The notes below the pieces were generated by a model. The model did not search any database, was not told where the DNA came from, and worked only from the letters and a program-made list of their open reading frames with translations. A DNA stretch of 64,000 nt from Pseudomonas frederiksbergensis (GTDB lineage Bacteria; Pseudomonadota; Gammaproteobacteria; Pseudomonadales; Pseudomonadaceae), in assembly GCF_001874645.1 (NCBI RefSeq), contig NZ_CP017886.1, forward strand, positions 5,136,501 to 5,200,500. The letters run 5' to 3'. Every line of letters begins with the position of its first letter. The stretch's first letter is position 1. Of this stretch, positions 9,149 through 19,200 are shown one piece after another. A program made the position numbers and the translations under genes.

Positions 9149-11440
9149 ATGTCGTATCGCGTTTTCATCAGCCTCTTTGTGCTGCTTATAAGCAGTGCCG
9201 CCACAGCACAAGGCACGGCGCCGGCGATCTCCTATACCCGCGACATTCAGCCGATCTTCACTGAAAAATGCGTGGCTTGCCATGCCTGCTATGACGCCGC
9301 CTGTCAGCTCAATCTGGGCAGTGGCGAGGGCGCGGCGCGCGGTGCGAACAAGATTCCGGTCTACGCCGGTGAACGCAGCAAGGCGTCGGAGCCGACACGG
9401 TTGTTTTATGACGCCTTTGGCAAAGCGGCCTGGCAACGCAAGGACTTCTATTCGGTACTCGATGCTCAAGGCAGTCAGGCTGCGCTGATGGCGCGCATGC
9501 TGGAGCTCGGCCACCGGACACCGCTGCAACCTAACGCCAAGCTTCCGGAAGACATTGTGCTTGGGCTCGAGCGCGAGAACATGTGCCCGATGCCGGGGGA
9601 GTTCGAAGCCTATGCCGGCGCCCATCCGAAAGAAGGGATGCCGCTGGCGGTGACGGGGCTGACCGATCAGCAGTACCAGACGCTGCAACGCTGGCTGGCC
9701 TCCGGCGCGCCAATCGACCAGCAGGGCCTGGTCCCCAGCGCGAGGGAAACCTTGCAGGTGGTGCAGTGGGAAAACCTGCTCAACGCACCGGGCGCCCGTG
9801 AAAGTCTGGTGGCACGCTGGTTGTTTGAGCACTGGTTTCTGGCGCATATCTACTTCAAGGACGGCGAGCCGGGGCACTTCTTCCAGTGGGTGCGTTCGCG
9901 CACACCGACGGGCCAGCCGATCGACCTGATCAACAGCCGCCGCCCGAACGATGATCCGGGCACTCAGGTGTACTACCGCTTGTGGCCGGTGCAAGGGGTG
10001 ATCGTGCACAAGACGCACATCACCTATCCGCTGAGCCCGGCGAAAATGGCCCGGATCAAAACCCTGTTCTACAACGGCAACTGGCAGGTCCACGCCTTGC
10101 CCGGTTATGGCCCGGAACGTCGCGCCAATCCCTTCGAGACCTTCCAGGCAATTCCGGCCCAGGCGCGTTATCAGTTCATGCTCGATAACGCCGAGTACTT
10201 TGTGCGCACCTTTATCCGCGGCCCGGTTTGTCGCGGACAGATCGCCACCGACGTGATCCGCGACAACTTCTGGGCGTTCTTCCAGGCGCCGGAGCACGAC
10301 GTGTACATCACCGATCCGAGTTATCGCGGCAAGGCCACGCCGTTGCTGGCCATGCCCGGCCAGAATGATGATGTCGGCAGTGTGCTGAGCCTGTGGTATG
10401 CCTACCGCGACAAGCGTAACGAGTACGAAGCCTTGCGCCGTGACACTTATGCCAATGTACCGGCACCCAGCTGGTCGAGCCTGTGGGCGGGCAACGACAA
10501 TGCCTTGCTGAGTATTTTCCGGCATTTTGACAGCGCCTCAGTGACCAAAGGCCTGATCGGTGAGGTGCCGCAGACGATGTGGCTGTTCGACTTCCCGTTG
10601 CTGGAGCGCACCTATTATCAGTTGGCGGTTAACTTCGACGTGTTCGGCAACGTTTCCCATCAGGCGCAGACCCGGCTGTATTTCGACTTGATCCGTAACG
10701 GCGCCGAGCAGAACTTCCTGCGCTTGATGCCGGCCGATTCGCGTGACGGGTATCTGGATGACTGGTATCAGAGCGGCGGCAAATTCAAGATGTGGCTGGA
10801 TTACGAAAGCATCGACAATGACAAACCGACGGCGCTGAAACTCGACGAGAAAGACCCGAAACGCGATTTCGCCCAGCAATTGCTGATACGTTACGGTGAC
10901 CTGAACGCCAGGCCTGATCCGATCAATCGTTGCGAAGGGGCTTATTGCTCACGGCCCAATATCGATCCGGCCTTGCAGAATGCCGAGCAGGCGTTGAGCC
11001 GTTTGACATCGCGCCCGGCGGCCGGGCTCAAGGTGATCGATCAACTGCCGGAAGCGACGATGCTGCGCATTGAAAGTCGCAGCGGCAAGCGCGAGGTGTA
11101 CAGCCTGCTGCGCAACCGTGCCCACAGCAATGTGGCGTTCCTGCTCGGCGAGGCATCGCGCTATCAGTCGGGGCTGGACACATTGACCATTTATCCCGGC
11201 GTGCTCAGCAGCTACCCGAACTTCATGTTCAACATTCCCGCTGAACACGTGCCGGAGTTTGTCGCTGCGATGGAGAATGCCAAGGATGCCCAAGGCTTCG
11301 AGAAAATCGTCGAGCGCTGGGGCATTCGTCGCAGCCACCCGCAGTTCTGGCAGTACTTCCACGATTTAAGCCGGTATATCCACGAGACCGATCCGGTGGA
11401 AGAGGGCGTCCTGGACATGAATCGCTACGAAAACCTGTGA
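9149..11440 (+). CDS. cti: Periplasmic fatty acid cis/trans isomerase
   Basis: Converts cis-unsaturated fatty acids of membrane lipids to trans isomers under solvent or heat stress. The protein is 763 aa from the ATG at 9149. Residues 1-21 (MSYRVFISLFVLLISSAATAQ) are a signal peptide for periplasmic export. A c-type haem motif CVACH (C41, C44, H45) follows, as known for Cti. An alternative start at 9131 (MIGTRDMSYRV) is possible, because the GGG at 9144-9146 sits very close to the 9149 ATG; neither start has a strong ribosome site. It is divergent from metH and followed by a 20-bp palindrome. Confidence 0.93.
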   Translation: MSYRVFISLFVLLISSAATAQGTAPAISYTRDIQPIFTEKCVACHACYDAACQLNLGSGEGAARGANKIPVYAGERSKASEPTRLFYDAFGKAAWQRKDFYSVLDAQGSQAALMARMLELGHRTPLQPNAKLPEDIVLGLERENMCPMPGEFEAYAGAHPKEGMPLAVTGLTDQQYQTLQRWLASGAPIDQQGLVPSARETLQVVQWENLLNAPGARESLVARWLFEHWFLAHIYFKDGEPGHFFQWVRSRTPTGQPIDLINSRRPNDDPGTQVYYRLWPVQGVIVHKTHITYPLSPAKMARIKTLFYNGNWQVHALPGYGPERRANPFETFQAIPAQARYQFMLDNAEYFVRTFIRGPVCRGQIATDVIRDNFWAFFQAPEHDVYITDPSYRGKATPLLAMPGQNDDVGSVLSLWYAYRDKRNEYEALRRDTYANVPAPSWSSLWAGNDNALLSIFRHFDSASVTKGLIGEVPQTMWLFDFPLLERTYYQLAVNFDVFGNVSHQAQTRLYFDLIRNGAEQNFLRLMPADSRDGYLDDWYQSGGKFKMWLDYESIDNDKPTALKLDEKDPKRDFAQQLLIRYGDLNARPDPINRCEGAYCSRPNIDPALQNAEQALSRLTSRPAAGLKVIDQLPEATMLRIESRSGKREVYSLLRNRAHSNVAFLLGEASRYQSGLDTLTIYPGVLSSYPNFMFNIPAEHVPEFVAAMENAKDAQGFEKIVERWGIRRSHPQFWQYFHDLSRYIHETDPVEEGVLDMNRYENL

Positions 11441-11448
11441 TCGACTCG

Positions 11449-12137
<689 letters not shown>

Positions 12138-12157
12138 ACAAGGCGTTCACTGCGAAC

Positions 12158-12189
12158 AAAAAAACGGCGCCCCGTGAGCGCCGTTTTTT
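12158..12189 (+). terminator. Rho-independent terminator of nfuA
   Basis: A-run, ACGGCGC stem, 7-nt loop, complementary GCGCCGT, then TTTTTT. It follows the nfuA stop by ~20 nt. Confidence 0.9.
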
Positions 12190-12227
12190 GTGGGTGATGG
12201 TTTGTCGGGAGGTTGGGGGTGACCCCC

Positions 12228-12306
12228 AAAAGATCGCAGCCTGCGGCAGCTCCTACGGGAGAATGCGGATGCCGTAGGAGCTGCCGCAGGCTGCGATCTT
12301 TTGATC
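12228..12306. repeat. REP doublet (class 1), REPIN-like
   Basis: Near-perfect inverted pair AGATCGCAGCCTGCGGCAGC...CTACGG and CCGTAGGAGCTGCCGCAGGC...TTTTGATC around a ~18-bp loop, ending at the cobM stop codon. Confidence 0.92.
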
Positions 12307-13053
12307 TTAGGGGCGATACAAATGCGCATGCCCCGCGCGGTACAGCGACGATTCACTGAAATGGTCACTGCCCAACACCCGACCCACCAGAATCAGTGCC
12401 GTACGCCGAAATCCCTTGGCCTGAACCTTTTCGGTGATGTCTGCCAGTGTCCCCACCACCCAGTCCTGATCCGGCCAGCTGGCTCGATGCACCACGGCAA
12501 TCGGGCAGTCCACGCCGTAATGCGGCAGCAGTTCAGCGACGATTTTCTCCAGGTGATTGACCCCCAGATGAATCGCCATGGTCGCGCCATGCCGGGCCAG
12601 GCTGCCGAACGCTTCGCCCGGCGGCATCGTGGTTTTGTCGGCGTAGCGGGTCAGGATGACGCTTTGCGAGATGTCCGGCAGCGTCAACTCGGCGCCCAGC
12701 AGCGCCGCGCACGCGGCGGTGGCGGTGACGCCGGGGATGATTTCAAACGGGATGTCCAGCTCGCGCAGGTGACGAATCTGCTCGCCGATCGCCCCATACA
12801 GGCTCGGATCGCCGGAGTGCACCCGCGCCACATCCTGGCCTTTGTCATGGGCGATTCTGATCAGTTCGATGATCTGTTCCAGGTGCAATTCGGCGCTGTT
12901 GACCACCTGTTCAGCCTGATGGCCTTCCAGTACGGCTTCAGGCACCAGCGAGCCGGCGTAAATGATCACCGGGCAACTGCGAATCAGCCGCTGGCCCTTG
13001 ACGGTGATCAGTTCCGGGTCGCCGGGACCTGCGCCAATGAAGTAGACGGTCAT
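12307..13053 (-). CDS. cobM: Precorrin-4 C11-methyltransferase
   Basis: SAM-dependent methylation of precorrin-4 at C11 in the aerobic cobalamin pathway. The 248-aa protein begins MTVYFIGAGPGDPELITVKG, the uroporphyrinogen/precorrin methylase signature with the GAGPGD glycine-rich SAM loop, and continues with the CobM motif IYAGSLV. The start at 13053 is chosen because it precedes this motif and has GGAG 7-8 nt upstream; the frame itself stays open to 13260. It is the last gene of the leftward cbtB-cbtA-cobE-cobM unit, 80 bases after cobE, and probably shares the upstream cobalamin riboswitch. Confidence 0.94.
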   Translation of the reverse strand: MTVYFIGAGPGDPELITVKGQRLIRSCPVIIYAGSLVPEAVLEGHQAEQVVNSAELHLEQIIELIRIAHDKGQDVARVHSGDPSLYGAIGEQIRHLRELDIPFEIIPGVTATAACAALLGAELTLPDISQSVILTRYADKTTMPPGEAFGSLARHGATMAIHLGVNHLEKIVAELLPHYGVDCPIAVVHRASWPDQDWVVGTLADITEKVQAKGFRRTALILVGRVLGSDHFSESSLYRAGHAHLYRP

Positions 13054-13133
13054 GGCCGGCTCCTGTGAAAAAGGGTCAAAGCAAGGCTTCAGATGAAGAT
13101 TGCTCATGATCGAAGGCGGGATTATCGAGGATT

Positions 13134-13547
13134 TTACGCAGCGCCGGCCAATGCAAACGTCGCCTGGGCATATTTTTGTCGCGGGATCAGCAATTTTGCC
13201 GGCGCCTCGGCCAGTTGCTCGGCGAGGGCCAGTGCAGCGCTTTCCGCTATGCCATAGCAACCGGTGCGCTCGAAGGCAATTTGCGAGTGATGGCTGAGTT
13301 GCGGTTGATAGCCGGCCAGTTGTTCACTGCTGAAATACATCAACGGCAGCGCCAGTTGCCTGGCCAACTCGATCAGGCCGGGCTCATCACGTTTCAGGTC
13401 GATACTGGCCAGGGCCTTGATCGTCTGCAATTCGATGTGATGAGCCTGCAACGCCTGGTCAAGTAGCGCGCGCAGCGTGCTGGCCGGGCAGCCGCGCTGG
13501 CAGCCCAGGCCGATCACCAGCGTTGGCGCTGCGCCCGTTTCACTCAT
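13134..13547 (-). CDS. cobE: CobE / CbiG C-terminal domain protein
   Basis: The 137-aa protein carries the CobE fold (TLVIGLGCQRGCPASTLRALLDQAL at its N-terminus, broken here as GLGCQRGCP... then FERTGCYGIAESAAL later), the C-terminal domain family of CbiG. CobE is part of the aerobic cobalamin pathway; its exact role is not settled. The ATG at 13547 overlaps the cbtA stop by 4 nt (ATGA), implying translational coupling and deciding the start against a longer in-frame ATG at 13613. Confidence 0.88.
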   Translation of the reverse strand: MSETGAAPTLVIGLGCQRGCPASTLRALLDQALQAHHIELQTIKALASIDLKRDEPGLIELARQLALPLMYFSSEQLAGYQPQLSHHSQIAFERTGCYGIAESAALALAEQLAEAPAKLLIPRQKYAQATFALAGAA

Positions 13548-14245
13548 GCGTGGTATTGACCATCGATCTTGCGGCGGAACAACCACGCGCTGATCAGGCC
13601 CATGGCCAGCCAAAACGCGGCGTTGGTCAGCTGCGAGGCGATCTTGAATTGTGCTTCGAGGGCTTCGGGCGCCAGCATCGAATGCACTTCAGGTTGTGGC
13701 GCGCCGATGATGTGCGGCACGGCCAGAATGGCAACACCGAGTACCTTCAGCAGCCAGTGCCGGGCGAACACGATCAGGGCGATACCGACGGCGGTGGAGG
13801 CTGCGGTGCTGATCCACCAGATCTGCCGTTGTGCCAGGTCTGCGGCGGCAGTGCCCGGCAATTCCGGCGGCAAGCCCAGGGTCGGTGCGAGGACGAAGGT
13901 CGCGTAACCGGCCAGACCCCAGAGCAGACCTTGAGAGGTGCGGGTCGGTGCACGCAGGGTGTAGAGACCGGCGAGCATCAGCGCAAAACCGACGGCGACC
14001 ACCAGATTACCGCCGGTGGTCGACAGCACGCGCTGCCAGCCGTCTTCCGGCTCCCAGGCTTGCGCATCGTGGGTGTGACCCGCCATGGCGCCTTCGGCAT
14101 GTTCATGGACTTCAGCCGCCGGGGCTTTTTCGTAGGTCTCCGCCTGAAGAATCAGCGGCGCGACCCAGAAACTTTGCAGCAGGGTCAGCAACAGGGCGGC
14201 CAGCAAACCGGTGAAACCTGCGGTCTGCGCAATACGCTTGATCAT
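13544..14245 (-). CDS. cbtA: CbtA, predicted cobalt transporter subunit
   Basis: A 233-aa inner-membrane protein with about six hydrophobic segments, starting MIKRIAQTAGFTGLLAALL. A loop after the first segment is rich in histidine and acid residues (AEVHEHAEGAMAGHTHDAQ), a plausible cobalt-binding region. CbtA with the small CbtB was predicted as a cobalt uptake system from its recurrent position behind cobalamin riboswitches, exactly the context here. The start at 14245 is preferred to the long ORF start at 14350, which would overlap cbtB. It is 11 bases after cbtB. Confidence 0.9.
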   Translation of the reverse strand: MIKRIAQTAGFTGLLAALLLTLLQSFWVAPLILQAETYEKAPAAEVHEHAEGAMAGHTHDAQAWEPEDGWQRVLSTTGGNLVVAVGFALMLAGLYTLRAPTRTSQGLLWGLAGYATFVLAPTLGLPPELPGTAAADLAQRQIWWISTAASTAVGIALIVFARHWLLKVLGVAILAVPHIIGAPQPEVHSMLAPEALEAQFKIASQLTNAAFWLAMGLISAWLFRRKIDGQYHA

Positions 14246-14256
14246 GTCGGCAGGTC

Positions 14257-14448
14257 TCAATGGCACGGGAAGGCAGAGCTGTGACGGGTATCGTGGGCGG
14301 CGTTGTGCACCGCGTCGATGTGCGAGAAACCGGCGAAATACACAAGGCACGCGCCCAGAATCGATGCGCCGATAGCGGCAACGAGGCGTTGGCTCAGGGT
14401 GGAGGTGCTGCTGGCGGTGGCGTGGCGAGTACTGCTGATGATCGACAT
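14257..14448 (-). CDS. cbtB: CbtB, small cobalt transporter subunit
   Basis: The 63-aa protein has one transmembrane helix (LVAAIGASILGACLVYFAGF) followed by the histidine-rich tail of the family (FSHIDAVHNAAHDTRH... ending in CH), which probably ligates cobalt. It is the first gene downstream of a leftward cobalamin riboswitch and is transcribed with cbtA, cobE and probably cobM. Confidence 0.92.
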   Translation of the reverse strand: MSIISSTRHATASSTSTLSQRLVAAIGASILGACLVYFAGFSHIDAVHNAAHDTRHSSAFPCH

Positions 14449-14579
14449 GGCGCTTCCCTCTGGTCAGTCAGTGGGTGAATCGAGCGCATGAAAACCCCGC
14501 GAGCCAGGCACGCGGAAGCTAAAACAGCGCCCGCCCACCGCGGGTTTGTTATTCGTTGCCCTGTGTCGCAAGGCACTCT

Positions 14580-14790
14580 GTGTTGCGGGCCGGTCTCCGG
14601 GCTCACGAGGGGCTGGCATTCGCCGAACCTGCAAGAATCGCCTTCCCATGCCGAACTGGCACAGTGGATCTGATTCTTCGCTCGCTTACCGTTGCGGGGG
14701 CAGCACCGGACTGACATGGCTTTTGAGTAAAGCACATGATTCACCGGTTTCCCGTTTCACCCTGTGAAGGGCACCCGTAACAAGGCGTGT
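14580..14790 (-). ncRNA. Cobalamin riboswitch (leftward, cbtB operon)
   Basis: Read on the minus strand it shows the cobalamin-riboswitch landmarks in order: a start GGGTGCCCTTCACAGGGTGA and AACGGGAA, GCTGCCCCCGCAACGGTAA, the CCACTGT...GGCATGGGAAGGC segment, and the B12 box GAGCCCGGAGACCGGCC (14587-14604). It lies about 130 bases upstream of cbtB. Adenosylcobalamin binding would be expected to shut off the cobalt uptake and cobE-cobM genes. Confidence 0.95.
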
Positions 14791-14883
14791 AGGAGAGCAT
14801 GGGCGAGGGTAGGGCGTCAATTGGCAACGTTTCTCAGCTGCAGTGAACATTGACCCGCCCCGATGCGATGCGTAGCCTTGCGC

Positions 14884-15075
14884 TTTCGAGGTTCTTTGGC
14901 GCGTGCGCCGAAGCTAAGAAGGGAACGCGGTCAATGCCGCGGCTGCCCCCGCAACTGTGAACGGTTGCGTTTCTGCCATGCCACTGCGCTCTTTTGTTTT
15001 CAGGCGCGGGAAGGTGCAGAAACCGCCAGTCGAAAGACCGGCCCACCGTCAGCCAGGAGACCTGCCTCGATACAG
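14884..15075 (+). ncRNA. Cobalamin riboswitch (rightward, cobW operon)
   Basis: On the plus strand: TCGAGGTTCTTTGGCGCGTG, AAGAAGGGAACGCGGT, GGCTGCCCCCGCAACTGTGA, GCCACTGCG...GCGGGAAGGTG and the B12 box CGTCAGCCAGGAGACCTGCC (15048-15067). These are all landmarks of the same riboswitch class in the expected order. It ends about 110 bases before cobW and faces away from the leftward riboswitch, leaving ~95 bases for two divergent promoters. Confidence 0.96.
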
Positions 15076-15186
15076 ATTCTCACTACAACCGGGCGGGGTG
15101 ATCCGGTGGCGAACTCTTCCGCTTTGCGCGCTCAAGCGCCGCCGGTTGTCGTCCCGTATGCCCGCCACCTTGCCAAAGGGCATCCG

Positions 15187-16254
15187 ATGAAAACACTGGC
15201 CAAACTCCCCGTCACCATCGTTACCGGTTTCCTCGGTTCGGGCAAAACCACTTTGCTGCGACACATGCTCGATAACGCCCAGGGCCGGCGCATCGCGGTG
15301 ATTGTCAACGAGTTCGGCGAGCTGGGCATCGACGGCGAAATCCTCAAGCAATGTTCCATCGGCTGCACTGAAGAAGAAGCCAACGGCCGTGTTTATGAGC
15401 TGGCCAACGGCTGCCTGTGCTGCACCGTTCAGGAAGAATTTTTCCCGGTGATGCGCGAACTGGTCGCCCGTCGCGGTGATCTGGACCACATCCTCATCGA
15501 AACCTCCGGTCTGGCCCTGCCAAAACCGCTGGTGCAAGCCTTCCAGTGGCCGGAAATCCGCAGTGCCTGCACCGTGGACGCGGTGATCACCGTGGTCGAT
15601 AGCCCGGCCGTGGCCGCTGGCACCTTCGCCGCGTTCCCGGACCAGGTCGACGCCCAGCGCAAGCTCGACCCGAACCTGGACCATGAATCGCCGCTGCACG
15701 AGCTGTTCGCCGACCAACTGGCCAGCGCTGACCTGGTGATCCTCAACAAGGCCGACCTGATCAGCCCTGCGGATCTGGCCAAAGTGCGCCTGGAAGTTGC
15801 CGAAGAACTGCCGCCAGCGGTGAAAATCATCGAAGCCAGCAGCGGTCGTCTGCCGCTGGACGTGCTGATCGGCCTGGGTGCCGGCTCTGAAGAACACATC
15901 GACAGCCGTCACAGCCACCATGACCATCACCACGATGGCGACGACCACGATGATCACGATCACGACGCTTTCGATTCGATTTCCATCGAACTGCCGCAAG
16001 CCGACGAAAGCCTGTTGCTCGATGCCCTGACCCAATTGGTGGTCCAGCACGGCATCCTGCGGGTCAAGGGTTTCGCCGCGATCCCGAACAAGCCGATGCG
16101 CTTGCTGATCCAGGGTGTGGGCACGCGTTTCGACAAGCACTTCGACCGTCAATGGGCCGCAGACGAAACGCGTAGCACACGTCTGGTACTGATCGGCCAG
16201 CAACTGGACGCTGCCTTGCTCGAAGCGCAATTGCGCGCCGCGCTCAGCGTTTAA
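15187..16254 (+). CDS. cobW: CobW, cobalt-chelatase-associated GTPase/metallochaperone
   Basis: The 355-aa G3E-family GTPase is proposed to bring cobalt to the CobN chelatase. It shows Walker A GFLGSGKTT near residue 15, the CxCC metal motif (GCLCC), the Walker B/switch region IETSGL, and NKAD for guanine recognition. A histidine/aspartate-rich metal-binding loop lies around residues 238-260, followed by the CobW C-terminal domain. The ATG at 15187 matches the family start (MKTLAKLPVTIVTGF); the frame is open farther upstream only through the riboswitch. cobN starts 3 nt after its stop, so they are one operon. Confidence 0.96.
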   Translation: MKTLAKLPVTIVTGFLGSGKTTLLRHMLDNAQGRRIAVIVNEFGELGIDGEILKQCSIGCTEEEANGRVYELANGCLCCTVQEEFFPVMRELVARRGDLDHILIETSGLALPKPLVQAFQWPEIRSACTVDAVITVVDSPAVAAGTFAAFPDQVDAQRKLDPNLDHESPLHELFADQLASADLVILNKADLISPADLAKVRLEVAEELPPAVKIIEASSGRLPLDVLIGLGAGSEEHIDSRHSHHDHHHDGDDHDDHDHDAFDSISIELPQADESLLLDALTQLVVQHGILRVKGFAAIPNKPMRLLIQGVGTRFDKHFDRQWAADETRSTRLVLIGQQLDAALLEAQLRAALSV

Positions 16255-16257
16255 CCC

Positions 16258-19200
16258 ATGCACCTGCTCAGGACCCAGCCCGGCGGTTTCGTCTCGGATG
16301 ACAACATTGCCGACCTTGGCCAAACCCCCGCCGAGCTGGTGATTCTGTGCAGCGGCGACTCCAGTCTGGCGCTGCTCGCCGAAGCGGCGCAGCAGTTGCC
16401 CGAGGACTACCCGAGCCTGCGCCTGGCCAACCCGATGCAGGTGCAGAATCACGCCTCGGTCGACGTGTATGTCGACGAAGTGCTGCGCCACGCCAAGGTG
16501 ATTCTGATCTCGCTGCACGGCGGGATCGCCTATTGGCGCTACGGCATCGAACGCCTGGTGGAACTCTCGCAACGTGGCGTGCAGTTGATTCTGGTACCGG
16601 GCGATGACCGTCCCGACCCGGAACTCAGCGACCTGAGCACCGTAGCGGTCGAAGACCGCGAGCGGCTTTGGCATTTCCTGCGTCAGGGCGGCATGGGCAA
16701 TGCGCTGGCGTTGTATCGCTGCCTGGCCAGCCGTTGGCTCGGCCGCGATTATCCGTGGGCTGAACCGCAGGTTCTGCCACGTACCGCGATTTACCACCCA
16801 CACAAAAGCAACGCGACGCTGGGCGATTGGCAAGCCGACTGGCAGGTTGATCAGCCCGTGGCGGCGGTGCTGTTTTACCGTTCGCACTTGCAGGCGGCCA
16901 ACACCGCCTTCATCGATGTTTTCTGCCAGCGCTTGCAGGCTGCGGGGCTGAATCCGTTGCCGATTGCGCTGGCCAGTTTGAAAGAACCCGGCTGCCTGAC
17001 GGTGGTCGAGGACTGGCTGGATGACGTGCAGGCTTCGGTGATTCTGAACACCACCGGCTTCGCCCAATCCAGCCCCGAAGCCCCGCACCTGCGGCCGTTC
17101 CGGCGCAATATTCCGGTGATCCAGGCGATCTGCGCCCAGGACAACGAACCCGGTTGGCGCGCCAGCGAACAAGGGCTCGGCCCACGGGATCTGGCGATGC
17201 ATATCGCCTTGCCGGAGCTCGATGGACGGATCATCAGCCGACCGATCAGCTTCAAGGACCTGGCCTGGCGCAGTGAGCGCAGTCAGTCCGACGTGGTCTG
17301 CTATCGACCGCAACCCGAACGCATGGACTTTGTCGCCGAACTGGCGCGGCGTTGGGTCGAGCTGGCGCGGGTGGCCAATACTGAAAAACGTATTGCGCTG
17401 ATCCTCGCCAACTACCCGACCCGCGACGGGCGGATTGGCAACGGTGTGGGGCTCGACACGCCGGCTGCGGCGCTGAATATCCTGCGGGCGCTGCACGCCG
17501 AAAGCTATCCGTTGCCCGCCGATTTGCCGGAAAGCGGCACCGCGCTGATTCAGCAATTGCTCGGTGGGGTCAGCAATGACCTGGAGAGCATCGACCTGCG
17601 CCCGTGCCAGCAAAGCCTGGCGCTGGACGACTATTTCTCGATGTTCAACGCGCTGCCCGAAGCCAATCGCGCGGCGGTGCTGGAGCGTTGGGGAGCGCCT
17701 GAAAACGACCCGATGTTCCGGGGCGGGCGAATGATGATCGCCGGGCTGCGGTTTGGCCTGACCTTTGTCGGCATTCAGCCGGCGCGCGGTTATCAGGTCG
17801 ATCCGAGTGCGGTCTACCACGACCCGGACCTGGTGCCGCCCCACGGTTATCTGGCGTTCTATTTCTGGTTGCGTAAGGCCTATGGCGCCCACGCGGTGAT
17901 TCACGTCGGCAAGCACGGCAACCTCGAATGGTTGCCGGGCAAGGGCGTTGGCCTGTCCGAAAATTGCTGGCCAGACGCGTTGCTTGGGCCGCTGCCAAAC
18001 ATCTATCCGTTTATCGTCAACGACCCGGGCGAGGGCGCGCAGGCCAAACGTCGGACTCAGGCGGTGATTATCGACCATCTGATGCCGCCGCTGACCCGTG
18101 CCGAAACTTACGGTCCGTTGCGTAGTCTGGAGCTGTTGGCCGACGAGTATTACGAAGCCCAATTGCTCGACCCGCGCCGTGCTCGCGAGTTGCAGCGCGA
18201 CATCCTCAATCTGGTCCGTGAAACCCACATCGACCGTGAGTTGCAGCTCGACGAGAAGCTCGACAGCGACGCGGACGCGGCGATCTGGTTGCCGCGTCTG
18301 GACACCTATTTGTGCGACCTGAAAGAGTCGCAGATCCGCGACGGCCTGCATGTATTCGGTGAATCGCCGAGCGGGCGTCTGCGCATCGATACCTTGCTGG
18401 CGTTGCTACGCATCCCTCGCGGCGACGGTCGCGGTGCGCAATCGAGTCTGTTGCGGGCCTTGGCCAAGGCGTTCGCGCTGGGCTTCGATCCGCTGGATTG
18501 TGTGTTGTCCGACCCTTGGTCGGGCCCGAAGCCGGCCGAGCTGCTAACCCTCAGCGCTGAGGCGTGGCGCACCGCTGGCGATACTCGCGAACGCCTTGAG
18601 TTGTTTGCGGCGCAGTTGATCGAACAGGCGCTGAGCGCTGATGTCGAGCTGTTGGGTCAGCCCGGCTGGGGTGACGTCAACGCGATCATCGATAGCCTGC
18701 GCGAGGTGGTCGCGCCGCGACTGGACGCCTGCGGACCGGCAGAAATGCGCGGCTTGCTCGATGCTCTTGGCGGCCGGTTTGTCCCGGCTGGTCCCAGCGG
18801 CGCACCGAGTCGCGGCCGCCTCGATGTGCTGCCCACCGGGCGCAACTTTTACTCGGTGGACGTGCGTAACCTGCCGACCACCACCGCCTGGCGTATTGGT
18901 TTCCAGTCGGCGAACCTGATACTTGAGCGGCACCTGCAAGACCACGGCGATCATTTGCGTCAGCTGGGTTTATCGGTCTGGGGCACGGCGACCATGCGCA
19001 CCGGCGGCGACGATATCGCCCAGGCCATGGCGCTGATGGGCGTGCGTCCGGTCTGGGCCACGGGCAGTCAGCGGGTCGACGACTTTGAAATTCTGCCGCT
19101 GAGCCTGCTCGACCGCCCGCGCGTGGACGTGACGTTGCGTGTCTCCGGGTTCTTCCGCGATGCCTTCGCCAACCTGATTCGATTGTTTGACGCGGCCGTG

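Noticed and set aside
8999..10525. 508-aa minus-strand frame opposite cti
   Set aside because: Shadow frame; cti has a signal peptide, haem motif and family length on the plus strand.
15049..18351. 1100-aa minus-strand frame opposite cobW-cobN
   Set aside because: Spans two clearly recognised genes and a riboswitch on the plus strand; no family features of its own.
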